In this document: positions 24,544 to 32,955 of the stretch, one piece after another
How the letters are laid out: every line of letters starts with the position of its first letter
Position numbering within the stretch: the stretch's first letter is position 1
From: CAJBVW01 sp964457335
Lineage (GTDB): Bacteria; Myxococcota_A; UBA796; SXON01
Assembly: GCA_964457335.1 (NCBI GenBank)
Contig: CAYWGD010000030.1
Location: 1-64,000 of the forward strand
Direction: 5' to 3'
DNA: 64,000 nt
The notes under the pieces: generated by a model
Database searches by the model: none
Told to the model about the DNA's origin: nothing
What the model saw: only the letters and a program-made list of their open reading frames with translations
Program-made: the position numbers and the translations under genes

Positions 24544-26260
24544 GGCCGGCGTCCTCCTCGTCCTCGCCGGCACCGCGCTGCTGTTCGCGCCCGCGCTCGG
24601 CGTCGGCCTGACGCTGGACGACTACTGGTGGCTCGTCGCCGCCCGGGCCTCCACGCCGCAGGTGGCCCCGTACGAGCTCGCCTTCGACGAGCCCGCCGCG
24701 CTCGCGTTCTGGCGCGCGCAGGGGGTGTGGGCGTGGTGGGCCGTCCCGGACTTCCGGTGGAGCCTGCTCCGGCCGGCCGCCGTCCGCCTGCTGGAAGCCG
24801 AGTGGTCGCTCTTCGGCGTGGCGCGCCCCGCCGGCTACCAGGCCGTCGCGCTCGTCGGCTACCTAAGCCTCGTCGCGCTGGCCTGGCCGCTCTACCGGCG
24901 CCTGCTCGACGCGCGGACGGCCCTGCTCGCGCTCGCCCTGTTCGCGACGCACTTCGCGCACCTCCAGACCGTCTGGTTCGTGAGCAACCAGCACTCGCTC
25001 TTCGGCACGCTGCCCGCGCTCGCGGCGGTGCTGGCCTGGCTGCGGTGGCGCGAGGACGGGTGGCGCCCCGGCGCCGTGCTCGCCCCGCTCGGCGTCATGA
25101 GCGGGCTCCTCTTCGGGGAGACCGCCGTGAACGCCCTCTTCTACGTCGGCGCCTACGAGCTCTTCGCCCGGACCGGTCCCCTCCCCCGGCGCCTCGCGCG
25201 CGTCGCCCCCCCCGCGCTCCTCCTCGCCGGGTACGCCGCGCTGCACGGGGCCCTCGGCTACGGCGTGCGCGGGCACGGCCTCTACGTCGACCCGCGGGTG
25301 GACCCGCTGGCCTTCCTCCTCGCGGCGGGCGAGCGGGTGCCGGTGCTGCTCGGCGCGCTCGCGAACCTCGCCCCCGCCGAGCTCTGGCTCCTACAGCCGC
25401 GACTGCGCCCCGGGCTCGTGGCCGTCGGGCTCGCCGCCGCCATGACGGTCGGCGCGCTCGTGCGGGCGGCGTGGCCGTCGCTGACGGACGACGAGCGCCG
25501 CGCCGCGCGGTGGATGGCCGCGGGCGCGCTCGCCTCGCTGACCCCGGGGATCGCCGCCCCTCCCGGCGGCCGGATGGTGCTGTGGGCGAGCCTCGGGGGC
25601 AGCCTGCTCCTCGCGCTCGCCCTCCGGCACGGCTGGCGCGCGGTGCGCGCGGGCGGGCGCGCCACCCTGCCGGCGCTGGTGCCGCTGGCGGCGGCGAACC
25701 TCCTCGTGATGCCGCTCGGCGGCTTCCTCCAGCTGTTCGCGATGCAGCGGCTCGCCGCCGGGCTGCGCGACGCGGCGGACAGCCCCGCCCTCGCGACGCT
25801 CGCCCCCGACGAGGAGGTCGTCGTGCTGAACATGCCCGACCCCTTCACGGCGCTGGCCCTGCTCCCGGCGCGGTCCGTGGAGCACGGGCGCCCGCCGCCG
25901 GCCGGGTGGTGGATGCTCTCCGCGGCCCCCCACGATCACCGCGTGGTGCGCACGGGCCCCGACACGCTCGAGCTCACCGTGATCGGGGGGAGCATGCTCG
26001 AGGAGAGCTTCGAGCAGCTCTTCCGCCCCGCGTCGGCCCCCCTCCACCCCGGGGACACGCTGACGAACGACGCCTTCGAGGCGCGGGTGCTGGAGGTCGG
26101 CGCGGCCGGGCCGTCGCGCATCGCCTTCACGTTCGCGGGCGGGTTGGAGCGCTACCGGGTGCTGGCGTGGCGGGAGGGCCGCCTGGAGCGCGTCGAGCTC
26201 CCGGCGCCCGGCGGCGGGCTCGCCCTCCCCTGGTCGCCGTCGCCGCTCCGGCCGCGGTGA
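24533..26260 (+). CDS. Polytopic membrane protein, glycosyltransferase-like
   Basis: 575 aa with about 10-11 hydrophobic helices and a C-terminal soluble part (from about 420). An Asp pair after the first helix (GLTLDDYWWL) resembles the catalytic loop of GT-C/ArnT-like transferases that use lipid-linked donors. Family naming is uncertain. The 11-base overlap with the sulfatase-fold gene implies joint function in cell-envelope modification. Confidence 0.6.
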   Translation: MSSRAGVLLVLAGTALLFAPALGVGLTLDDYWWLVAARASTPQVAPYELAFDEPAALAFWRAQGVWAWWAVPDFRWSLLRPAAVRLLEAEWSLFGVARPAGYQAVALVGYLSLVALAWPLYRRLLDARTALLALALFATHFAHLQTVWFVSNQHSLFGTLPALAAVLAWLRWREDGWRPGAVLAPLGVMSGLLFGETAVNALFYVGAYELFARTGPLPRRLARVAPPALLLAGYAALHGALGYGVRGHGLYVDPRVDPLAFLLAAGERVPVLLGALANLAPAELWLLQPRLRPGLVAVGLAAAMTVGALVRAAWPSLTDDERRAARWMAAGALASLTPGIAAPPGGRMVLWASLGGSLLLALALRHGWRAVRAGGRATLPALVPLAAANLLVMPLGGFLQLFAMQRLAAGLRDAADSPALATLAPDEEVVVLNMPDPFTALALLPARSVEHGRPPPAGWWMLSAAPHDHRVVRTGPDTLELTVIGGSMLEESFEQLFRPASAPLHPGDTLTNDAFEARVLEVGAAGPSRIAFTFAGGLERYRVLAWREGRLERVELPAPGGGLALPWSPSPLRPR

Positions 26261-26409
26261 CCGCGTCCCGGTCGCGGACGAGGCTCGACCCGCGGTCGCG
26301 GTTTTCGTCGCCGACCTTTGCCCGGACCGTGCCCACGGCGTGTCCAGACGGGCATCGGTCGATCGGCGAGGCCCGTCGACCCCGTGCAACCCACCGGAGA
26401 ACCCGCGCC

Positions 26410-26931
26410 ATGGCCCCGACCTCCGCCGACGTCGACGCCCTGCTCCGCAGCGCCCGCCGCCAGCGCGCCTGGCAGCCCGGCCCCGCCACGCGCGGGGTGG
26501 ATCTCCGGGGCGCCGCCCTCGAGGAGCTCCTCCACCACCGCCCCCCGTTCCTGCTCATCGACGCCATCACCGCGTTCGACTCCGAGCAGGCCGCCATCGA
26601 GGGCCGCGCGTGGATCGATCCGGCGAACCCCGTGCTCCGCGGCCACTTCCCGGACCGGCCGGTCTACCCGGGCGCGCTGCTCATGGAGATGATCGCGGAG
26701 GTCATGGGGTGCTACCACCCCCTGACGACGGGGCACCGGGCCGAGATGGCGTTCGCCACGGCCTGCCGCGGCTTCTTCCTGCGGCCGGTGCTTCCGGGCG
26801 ACGAGATCGTGATCCTCGCGCGGCGCATCGGGGAGCACGACGGGCTCGTCACCCGCGCGGTCGGGCAGATCCTGCGCGGCGGCGACGTGTGCGCCGGCAC
26901 CTACATCGAGGCCTGCCATGTCGGGCCGTAG
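26410..26931 (+). CDS. FabA/FabZ-like hydroxyacyl-ACP dehydratase
   Basis: 173 aa hot-dog protein. The FabZ active site is present: H79 in RGHFPDRPVYPGALLMEM and E93 in the same helix, preceded by HHRPPFLLIDAI. It has about 30 extra N-terminal residues compared with FabZ. It would remove water from 3-hydroxyacyl-ACP. First gene of the eight-gene plus-strand operon; the upstream gap (26261-26409) contains no other gene. Confidence 0.85.
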   Translation: MAPTSADVDALLRSARRQRAWQPGPATRGVDLRGAALEELLHHRPPFLLIDAITAFDSEQAAIEGRAWIDPANPVLRGHFPDRPVYPGALLMEMIAEVMGCYHPLTTGHRAEMAFATACRGFFLRPVLPGDEIVILARRIGEHDGLVTRAVGQILRGGDVCAGTYIEACHVGP

Positions 26932-28198
26932 GCGCGTCGCGGTGACGGGCATGTCGGTCGTCACACCCCTCGGCGACACGCTGGAGGGCTTCTACGGCGC
27001 GCTCCTGGAGGGCCGTTCGGCCGTCACCCGGTGGCGCACCCTCGACGTGTCGCGGTGCTACGCGCAGATCGGCGCGGACCTGGGCAGCTACGACCTGGAC
27101 CGGCGCCTCCGGGCGCTCGTGGGCCGGCTGCCCCCGCGCGTCGCCGAGCGGCTCGCGCGGCTCGTCCAGCGGGTGCCCTGGTCGCCGCGGCACGGGCTCC
27201 TGCTCGTGGCCGACGCCGTCCGCGACGCGGGCCTGGACGAGGCGGAGATGGCCGAGGCGCACGTGGTCGTCGCCGGCCACAACCTGGGCACGGCCTCCAC
27301 CGAGGACGGGTTCACGCGCTTCGCGCGGGAGCCGGCGTCGCTCCCCGTCGGACACGAGCTCTACTCGCTCGACGCCACGCAGGCCGCCTGCGTGTCGGAG
27401 CTCCTCGCGAGCGGGGGTCCGGCCTACATCGTCGGCGGCGCCTGCGCGTCCGGCAACATCGGGCTCCAGGCGGGACGCCGCGAGATCCTCCTGCACGGCG
27501 CCCGGCGGGTGGTGGTGCTGGGGCCGGTGGTGGATCTCTCGCCCGCGAGCCTGCACGGCTTCGCGCTGCTCGGGGCGCTTTCCATCGCCTCGTTCAACGA
27601 CGCGCCCGCGCGGGCGAGCCGGCCGTGGGACGCGCGTCGCGAGGGCTTCGTCCCGGCGCACGGCGGGGCCGCGCTCGTGCTGGAGGACTGGGAGGCCGCC
27701 CGCGCGCGCGGCGCCCACATCCACGCGGAGCTGGCCGGCGTGGCCGTGTGCTCCGACGCGAGCCACCTCGCCGCGCCCGACGAGGACGGCCAGGCCCGCG
27801 CGATGACGCTGGCCCTCCGCCGCGCCGGCATCGCGCCGGACGAGGTGGACTACGTCAGCGCCCACGCGACCTCCACGCCGCTCGGGGACGTGGTCGAGCT
27901 CCGGGCGATCCGCCGCGCGCTCGGGGCCCAGGCGGACAAGCTCAAGGTCAACGCGACGAAGTCGATGATCGGGCACACCTTCTGTGCGGCGGCGCTCGTC
28001 GAGGCGATCGCCGGCATCCTCCAGATGAACGGCGGGAGCCTGCACGGCACGCGCAACGTCGACGAGCCCGATCCCGCGGTCGACCTGGACGTGTGCGCCG
28101 GCGGGTCGGCGCGCTGGCCGGTCGCCTGCTTCCTGAACAACGCGTTCGGCTTCGGCGGGATCGACACCGCCAGCGTCTTCCGGCGGGAGGACGCTTGA
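26918..28198 (+). CDS. Beta-ketoacyl synthase (KAS I/II type), first of a pair
   Basis: 426 aa with the full Cys-His-His triad: C176 (GGACASGN), H316 (SAHATSTPLGD) and H353 (KSMIGHT). The N-terminal VAVTGMSVVTPLGD is typical of FabF. It overlaps the dehydratase gene by 14 bases. A second, clearly homologous synthase follows directly; both keep the triad, so they could be a heterodimer or act at different chain lengths. Confidence 0.88.
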   Translation: MSGRRRVAVTGMSVVTPLGDTLEGFYGALLEGRSAVTRWRTLDVSRCYAQIGADLGSYDLDRRLRALVGRLPPRVAERLARLVQRVPWSPRHGLLLVADAVRDAGLDEAEMAEAHVVVAGHNLGTASTEDGFTRFAREPASLPVGHELYSLDATQAACVSELLASGGPAYIVGGACASGNIGLQAGRREILLHGARRVVVLGPVVDLSPASLHGFALLGALSIASFNDAPARASRPWDARREGFVPAHGGAALVLEDWEAARARGAHIHAELAGVAVCSDASHLAAPDEDGQARAMTLALRRAGIAPDEVDYVSAHATSTPLGDVVELRAIRRALGAQADKLKVNATKSMIGHTFCAAALVEAIAGILQMNGGSLHGTRNVDEPDPAVDLDVCAGGSARWPVACFLNNAFGFGGIDTASVFRREDA

Positions 28199-29463
28199 GC
28201 GACCGCTGCGTCGTCACGGGCGTGGCTGTCAACACGCCGCTCGGGGACACGCTCGACGGCGTGCTCGACGCGCTCCTGGCGGGCCGCTCCGGCATCGGGC
28301 CGTGGCGCTCGTTCGAGGTGCCGCCGCTCGGCGCGTTCGTGGGCGGGGACCTCGCCGGCTACGACGTGCGCGGCAAGGTCGCGGCGCTCCGGCCCGCGCT
28401 GCCGGCGCCCGTCGCGCAGCGCCTGGATCGGCTGGTCCGCCGGATCCCCTGGTCCGCACAGCTCTCGCTGCTGGTGGCGGCGGACGCCGCCCGGAGCGCC
28501 GGCTGGTGGTCGCCCGCGCCCGTCCCGGAGGACGTGGCCGTGGTCGTCGCCGGGCACAACCTGAGCCCCCGCTACGCCTGGGAGAACTGGAAGAAGTACC
28601 AGGAGGAGCCCGACTACCTCGACGCGCTGGCCGCGCTCCACCTGCCCGACACCAACCACGCGGCGTGCGTCTCGGAGCTCCTCGGCGCCCGCGGGCCCAT
28701 CGGGCTGGTCGGCGCGGCGTGCGCCAGCGGCAACTACGCGCTGCGCGCCGCGATGGACGAGCTCGTGGAGGGCGCGTCCGTGGCCATCGTCGTCGGGCCC
28801 GTCTACGAGTACGCCCCCACGACCTTCCAGGCGCTCGGGCTCATGCGCGCCACGACCGAGGCCGCCGCCGAGGACGCCGCCCGCGCCTCGCGCCCCTTCG
28901 ACGCCGCGCGCGACGGCTTCGTGCCCTCGCACGGCGCCGCGGCCCTGGTGCTGGAGACCCTGGCGCACGCGCGCGCCCGCGGGGCCCCGCTGCTCGCGGA
29001 GGTGGTGGCGGTGGGCGGGAGCACGGACGCCTGTCACCGCCCGCCGCGGCCCTCGCCCGAGCGGCAGGCCGCGCTCATCCGGCGGGTGCTCGACGATGCG
29101 GGCGTGGCGCCCGGCGACCTCGACCTCGTGAGCGCGCACGCCGCCTCCACGCCGGCCGGGGACCTGGCGGAGGCGCGCGCCCTGGCGCTCGCGCTCGGCG
29201 AGGACGCCGCCCGCGTGCCCGTCAACGCGCCGAAGTCGATGCTCGGACACACGGGCTGGTCGGCCGCGCTCGTGGAGCTCGCCGTGGTGGTGGCGCAGAT
29301 GGGCCGCGGCGAGGCGCACGGCACCGCCAACCTCGACGCGGTGGACCCGCGCGTCGGCCTGAATTTGGACGCCGCGGGGACGCGCCCGGTCCGCGCCGCC
29401 CTGAAGAACGCCTTCGGCTTCGGCGGCCTCAACTGCGTCAGCGTGCTGCGGAGCATCGAATGA
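28195..29463 (+). CDS. Beta-ketoacyl synthase (KAS I/II type), second of a pair
   Basis: 422 aa. The active-site Cys is C176 (GAACASGN), with His in SAHAASTPAGD and in KSMLGHTGWS. The TTG start at 28195 is chosen because it overlaps the upstream stop, follows GGGAGG by 4 bases, and begins the conserved CVVTGVAVNTPLGD. It shares the unusual NH/TQAACVSELL segment with its partner, which points to a gene duplication. Confidence 0.88.
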   Translation: MSDRCVVTGVAVNTPLGDTLDGVLDALLAGRSGIGPWRSFEVPPLGAFVGGDLAGYDVRGKVAALRPALPAPVAQRLDRLVRRIPWSAQLSLLVAADAARSAGWWSPAPVPEDVAVVVAGHNLSPRYAWENWKKYQEEPDYLDALAALHLPDTNHAACVSELLGARGPIGLVGAACASGNYALRAAMDELVEGASVAIVVGPVYEYAPTTFQALGLMRATTEAAAEDAARASRPFDAARDGFVPSHGAAALVLETLAHARARGAPLLAEVVAVGGSTDACHRPPRPSPERQAALIRRVLDDAGVAPGDLDLVSAHAASTPAGDLAEARALALALGEDAARVPVNAPKSMLGHTGWSAALVELAVVVAQMGRGEAHGTANLDAVDPRVGLNLDAAGTRPVRAALKNAFGFGGLNCVSVLRSIE

Positions 29464-30293
29464 AGGCCTTCGACTGGCGGGATCGCGCGGTGCTCGTGAC
29501 CGGGGGCACGCGGGGGATCGGGCTCGAGACGGCGCTGACCTTCGCGCGCGCCGGGGCGCGCACGATCCTCACGTACCGCTGGGGCGGCTCCGAGGACGAC
29601 GCCCTCGCGCGCTTCTCCGCCGAGGGGCTGGCCGCGCCGCGGGTGATCCGGGCCGACGTCGCCCGGGACGAGGACACGGCCGCCCTGATGGAGGCGCTGC
29701 GCGCGGAGTTCCACCCCATCGACGGTTTCGTGTCCAACGTCGCGCTGGCGACCCGCGTGCGCGGGCTCCCGGACTACAAGCTCCGGAGCCTCGTCCGGAG
29801 CATCGAGTACACCAGCTGGCCGCTCGTGACCTACACGCAGCGCATCCACGAGGCCTTCGGCGCCTGGCCCCGGTACGTGATCGCACTCTCGTCCTTCGGG
29901 ACCACGCGGCTGACCCCCCAGTACGACTTCGTCGCGGCGAGCAAGGCCGTCCTCGAGACGCTCGTGCCCTACCTCGCCTACCGCCTCGGCCCCGAAGGCG
30001 TGCGCGTCAACGCGGTCACCTGCGGGCTCGTCGACACCACCTCCTCCATGGGCGTGGGCGGCGAGGAGCTCGCCGCGTTCCAGGCCTGGCACGCCCGCGC
30101 CGTCGGCCCCATCCCCTTCGTGAAGCCCGACGCCGTCGCCGGCGCCATCTTCGCCCTCTGCAGCGGCTGGATGGACGGGCTGAACGGCCAGATCGTCCGA
30201 GTCGACGACGGCTCGATGACCTTCGCGGAGAACCGCTACGGCCTCTTCCGCGCCTCGCTCGAACGCACCCCGCCCCCCGGAGAGGAGCCATGA
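29460..30293 (+). CDS. FabL-like enoyl-ACP reductase or related SDR
   Basis: 277 aa. It has the SDR cofactor loop TGGTRGIG (14-21) and a Tyr-x6-Lys active site (Y155, K162 in QYDFVAASKAVLE). That spacing is typical of enoyl reductases (FabI/FabL), whereas ketoreductases use Tyr-x3-Lys. The SSFGTTR segment before the Tyr and the classic glycine motif resemble FabL. It would reduce the double bond left by the dehydratase. It is coupled to the ketosynthase stop (ATGA). Confidence 0.75.
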   Translation: MKAFDWRDRAVLVTGGTRGIGLETALTFARAGARTILTYRWGGSEDDALARFSAEGLAAPRVIRADVARDEDTAALMEALRAEFHPIDGFVSNVALATRVRGLPDYKLRSLVRSIEYTSWPLVTYTQRIHEAFGAWPRYVIALSSFGTTRLTPQYDFVAASKAVLETLVPYLAYRLGPEGVRVNAVTCGLVDTTSSMGVGGEELAAFQAWHARAVGPIPFVKPDAVAGAIFALCSGWMDGLNGQIVRVDDGSMTFAENRYGLFRASLERTPPPGEEP

Positions 30294-30562
30294 CCCCCGA
30301 CCAGATCCGCGCCATCGTCCTGAAGCACCTGCACGAGCTCGTCCCCGGCACGACGCAGCTCCCGATCACCGGCCAGACGACGCTGGCCGACCTCGGCGCC
30401 GACAGCCTCGACCTCGTCGACGTCGCGTCGCGCTCCATGCAGGAGCTGAAGGTCAAGATCCCGCGCGCCGAGATCGGGCGCATCCACACGCTGGACGACC
30501 TCGTGGCCGTCCTGCACCGCACCCTCGAGGCCGCCGGCCAGCCGGCCGCGGCGGCCGAGTGA
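30290..30562 (+). CDS. Acyl carrier protein
   Basis: 90 aa with the phosphopantetheine attachment motif LGADSLDLVDV (Ser39). It is coupled by ATGA to the reductase and by GTGA to the KASIII-like gene. It most likely carries the growing chain for this operon's enzymes. Unlike the ACP at 5777, it has the DSL form of housekeeping ACPs. Confidence 0.9.
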   Translation: MTPDQIRAIVLKHLHELVPGTTQLPITGQTTLADLGADSLDLVDVASRSMQELKVKIPRAEIGRIHTLDDLVAVLHRTLEAAGQPAAAAE

Positions 30563-31716
30563 GCGCGTCGATGCGCCGGCAGCCGGGCCACCCGGTCCGG
30601 ATCGCCGGGACCGGCGCCTTCCTCCCCGGCGAGCCCGTCGCGTACGAGGACGTCGACCGGGTCCTCGGCCCGCTCGACGAGGCCGACGAGGAGCTTCGCA
30701 GCTGGTACGCGCGCGCCCAGAAGTCCATGCGCCCGCTGCTCGGGATCGAGCACTACTTCTACGCGATCGACCCCCAGACGCGCACCTTCACCGAGACGCC
30801 GTCCACGCTCGCGGCGAAGGCGGGCCAGCAGGCGCTGGAGATGGCGGGGCTCCAGCCCTCCGACGTCGACGTGCTCTTCTACGCGGGCTCGGCGCAGGAC
30901 TCCTTCGTGTGCCCCCCGACGAGCGCGTTCGTGCAGCAGCACCTGGGCATCGCGCGCTGCGCGGAGATGTCGATCCACGCGAACTGCACGTCCACGTACA
31001 AGGCGATCCAGGTCGCGACCGACCAGATCGCGATGGGGCGCTACCGGACCGCGCTGATCACGACCGCCAACATGGTCTCGGGCGGCAACCTCGCGGCGTC
31101 GCTCAACCAGGAGGTGCTCACCCGCCACCAGGCGATGCTGCGGATGTTCCTCTGCGACGGCGGCGGCGCGCTCCTCCTCACGCGCGACGACGGGACCGCG
31201 CCCGGGTTCGAGGTGTACGACACCTTCGTCGAGTCGGTCGGCTGCGACGACGAGCCGCAGATGTACACGCGCTTCGGCTCCGCCTCCGTCGTGCCCGACG
31301 CCATCGCGAAGGGGCACCACCACGTCACGCAGAACATGCAGATGGTGGGCAGCCTCGCGGTCGACGTGGCCCTGGGCGGGCTCCAGCGCTTCGCCGAGCA
31401 GCTCGGCATCGACCCGTCGTCGCCGGAGGTCACCGACCAGTTCGCGTACTTCCTCGCGAACGTGCCGTCGGACCACCTCGTCGAGGCCGCGCAGGAGGAC
31501 TTCTCGGCGCGCACGGGCGTCCCGCTCGAGCTGATCCGGAGCAAGTACTACTCGACCGTCGCGAACCGCGGGTACACCGGCCCCGCCGCGATCGCCATCA
31601 CGCTCGACCACCTCCTGCGCACGGCCGCCGTGCCCGACGGGAAGTTCGTCGCGAGCTTCGTGACCGAGTCGAGCAAGTGGATGAACGCCGGCTTCCTCCT
31701 GCGCTACCGCGCCTGA
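30559..31716 (+). CDS. KASIII-like 3-oxoacyl-ACP synthase
   Basis: 385 aa thiolase-fold enzyme. Catalytic residues align with FabH: C143 (HANCTSTYKA), H306 (VPSDHLVEA) and N337 (ANRGYTGPAAI). It is longer than FabH (about 320 aa) and has an insertion near 30-60. It would start or end a chain by condensation with an acyl-CoA or acyl-ACP. The GTG start at 30559 overlaps the ACP stop. Confidence 0.82.
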   Translation: MSASMRRQPGHPVRIAGTGAFLPGEPVAYEDVDRVLGPLDEADEELRSWYARAQKSMRPLLGIEHYFYAIDPQTRTFTETPSTLAAKAGQQALEMAGLQPSDVDVLFYAGSAQDSFVCPPTSAFVQQHLGIARCAEMSIHANCTSTYKAIQVATDQIAMGRYRTALITTANMVSGGNLAASLNQEVLTRHQAMLRMFLCDGGGALLLTRDDGTAPGFEVYDTFVESVGCDDEPQMYTRFGSASVVPDAIAKGHHHVTQNMQMVGSLAVDVALGGLQRFAEQLGIDPSSPEVTDQFAYFLANVPSDHLVEAAQEDFSARTGVPLELIRSKYYSTVANRGYTGPAAIAITLDHLLRTAAVPDGKFVASFVTESSKWMNAGFLLRYRA

Positions 31717-32954
31717 TGGACCGCCCGATCCCGACCGGCCGCCTGGGCCGCCTCACCCGGCTCGCCGCGGCCGGCCTCCGCGGCCGCCACGGCACCGGCG
31801 AGGCGGGCGCCCGGGACGTCGCCGACACGCTGGGCACCCTGCGCGGGCTCCCTGCGAAGCTGGGCCAGCTCTACGCCTACGTCGACGGGCTCGCGCCCGT
31901 CGAGCCCGACGAGGCCGCCGCGATGGGCTCCCTGCTCGCGTCCACGCCCCCCTCGTCGCCGGCACGCATCCGCGAGACCGTCGAGCGGGAGCTCGGGGCG
32001 CCGCTCGACCGGCTGTTCGCGGAGTGGGAGGACGCGCCGATGGCCAGCGCGTCGATCGGGCAGGTCCACCGCGCCCGCCTGCCCGACGGGACGCGGGTCG
32101 CGGTGAAGGTGCAGCACCCGGGGGTGGTCGAGGCCGTCGAGCACGACCTCGCGAACGCCGCGCTCCTGGAGCGCGCCGCCTCGTTGCTGGTCGGCCGCGG
32201 CGGCGAGACGCGCCAGCTCCTGGAGGATCTCGCGGAGCGCTTCCGGGAGGAGCTGGACTACACGCGGGAGGCCGCGTGGCAGGAGCGCTTCCGGGCGCTG
32301 CACGCCGGGGACCCCACCATCCGCATCCCCGCGGTGTTCCGGAGCCACGCCGCCCGGCGGGTGCTCACCACGGAGCTCGCCGAGGGGCTCCCCTTCGACG
32401 CGGCCTGCGCCGCGCCCGAGCGCGCCCGCGCCGAGTGGTGCCGCACGCTCTGGCGCTTCGTCTTCAAGGGCACCGTGACGGCCGGGCTCTTCAACGCCGA
32501 CCCGCACCCGGGCAACTACCTCTTCCAGCCCGACGGGAACGTGGTCTTCCTCGACTTCGGCTGCGTCCAGACGCGCGACGAGGCCTCGCGCGCGAGCGAC
32601 GAGTCGCTGCACCGCGCGGCGCTGGCCCGCGACGAGGTGGCGTTCGCGGTGGCCGTGCGGCGGCTCCTCGGGCTCCGGGCCGGCGCGCAGGAGGAGCGGA
32701 TCACCCGGCAGGTCCGGCGGATGTACGAGCCGCTGTTCTCGAGCCCCGCCCGCGTCGACCGCGCCTTCGTCGCCGGCATGTTGCGGAGCCTCCGGGAGTC
32801 GCGGCGCGCCCGCGCGGACGAGCCCCGCGTCCCCCTCCCCCGCGGCACGATCTTCATGGAGCGCCTGCGCTTCGGCTTCTACTCCGTGCTCGCGCGCCTC
32901 GACGCCGAGGTGGACTACGCGGCCGTCGAGCGCGCGTTCCTGCCGGGGGCCTGA
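31716..32954 (+). CDS. ABC1/UbiB-family atypical kinase
   Basis: 412 aa. Family motifs: the KxGQ-type loop PAKLGQLYAYVDG, ASIGQVHRARLPDG, VAVKVQHPG, ELDYTREA, and the metal/ATP site NADPHPGNYLF with VVFLDFG. UbiB proteins are ATPases or kinases that help lipid or quinone biosynthesis. Its place between a KASIII-like enzyme and a fatty-acyl-AMP ligase suggests it aids extraction or handling of a hydrophobic product. Stop and start overlap by one base with the upstream gene. Confidence 0.85.
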   Translation: MDRPIPTGRLGRLTRLAAAGLRGRHGTGEAGARDVADTLGTLRGLPAKLGQLYAYVDGLAPVEPDEAAAMGSLLASTPPSSPARIRETVERELGAPLDRLFAEWEDAPMASASIGQVHRARLPDGTRVAVKVQHPGVVEAVEHDLANAALLERAASLLVGRGGETRQLLEDLAERFREELDYTREAAWQERFRALHAGDPTIRIPAVFRSHAARRVLTTELAEGLPFDAACAAPERARAEWCRTLWRFVFKGTVTAGLFNADPHPGNYLFQPDGNVVFLDFGCVQTRDEASRASDESLHRAALARDEVAFAVAVRRLLGLRAGAQEERITRQVRRMYEPLFSSPARVDRAFVAGMLRSLRESRRARADEPRVPLPRGTIFMERLRFGFYSVLARLDAEVDYAAVERAFLPGA

Positions 32955-32955
32955 C

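Noticed and set aside
21490..24573. Open minus-strand frame of 1027 codons
   Set aside because: Covers the desaturase in another frame and the sulfatase-fold gene in antisense; Arg/Gly-rich without motifs.
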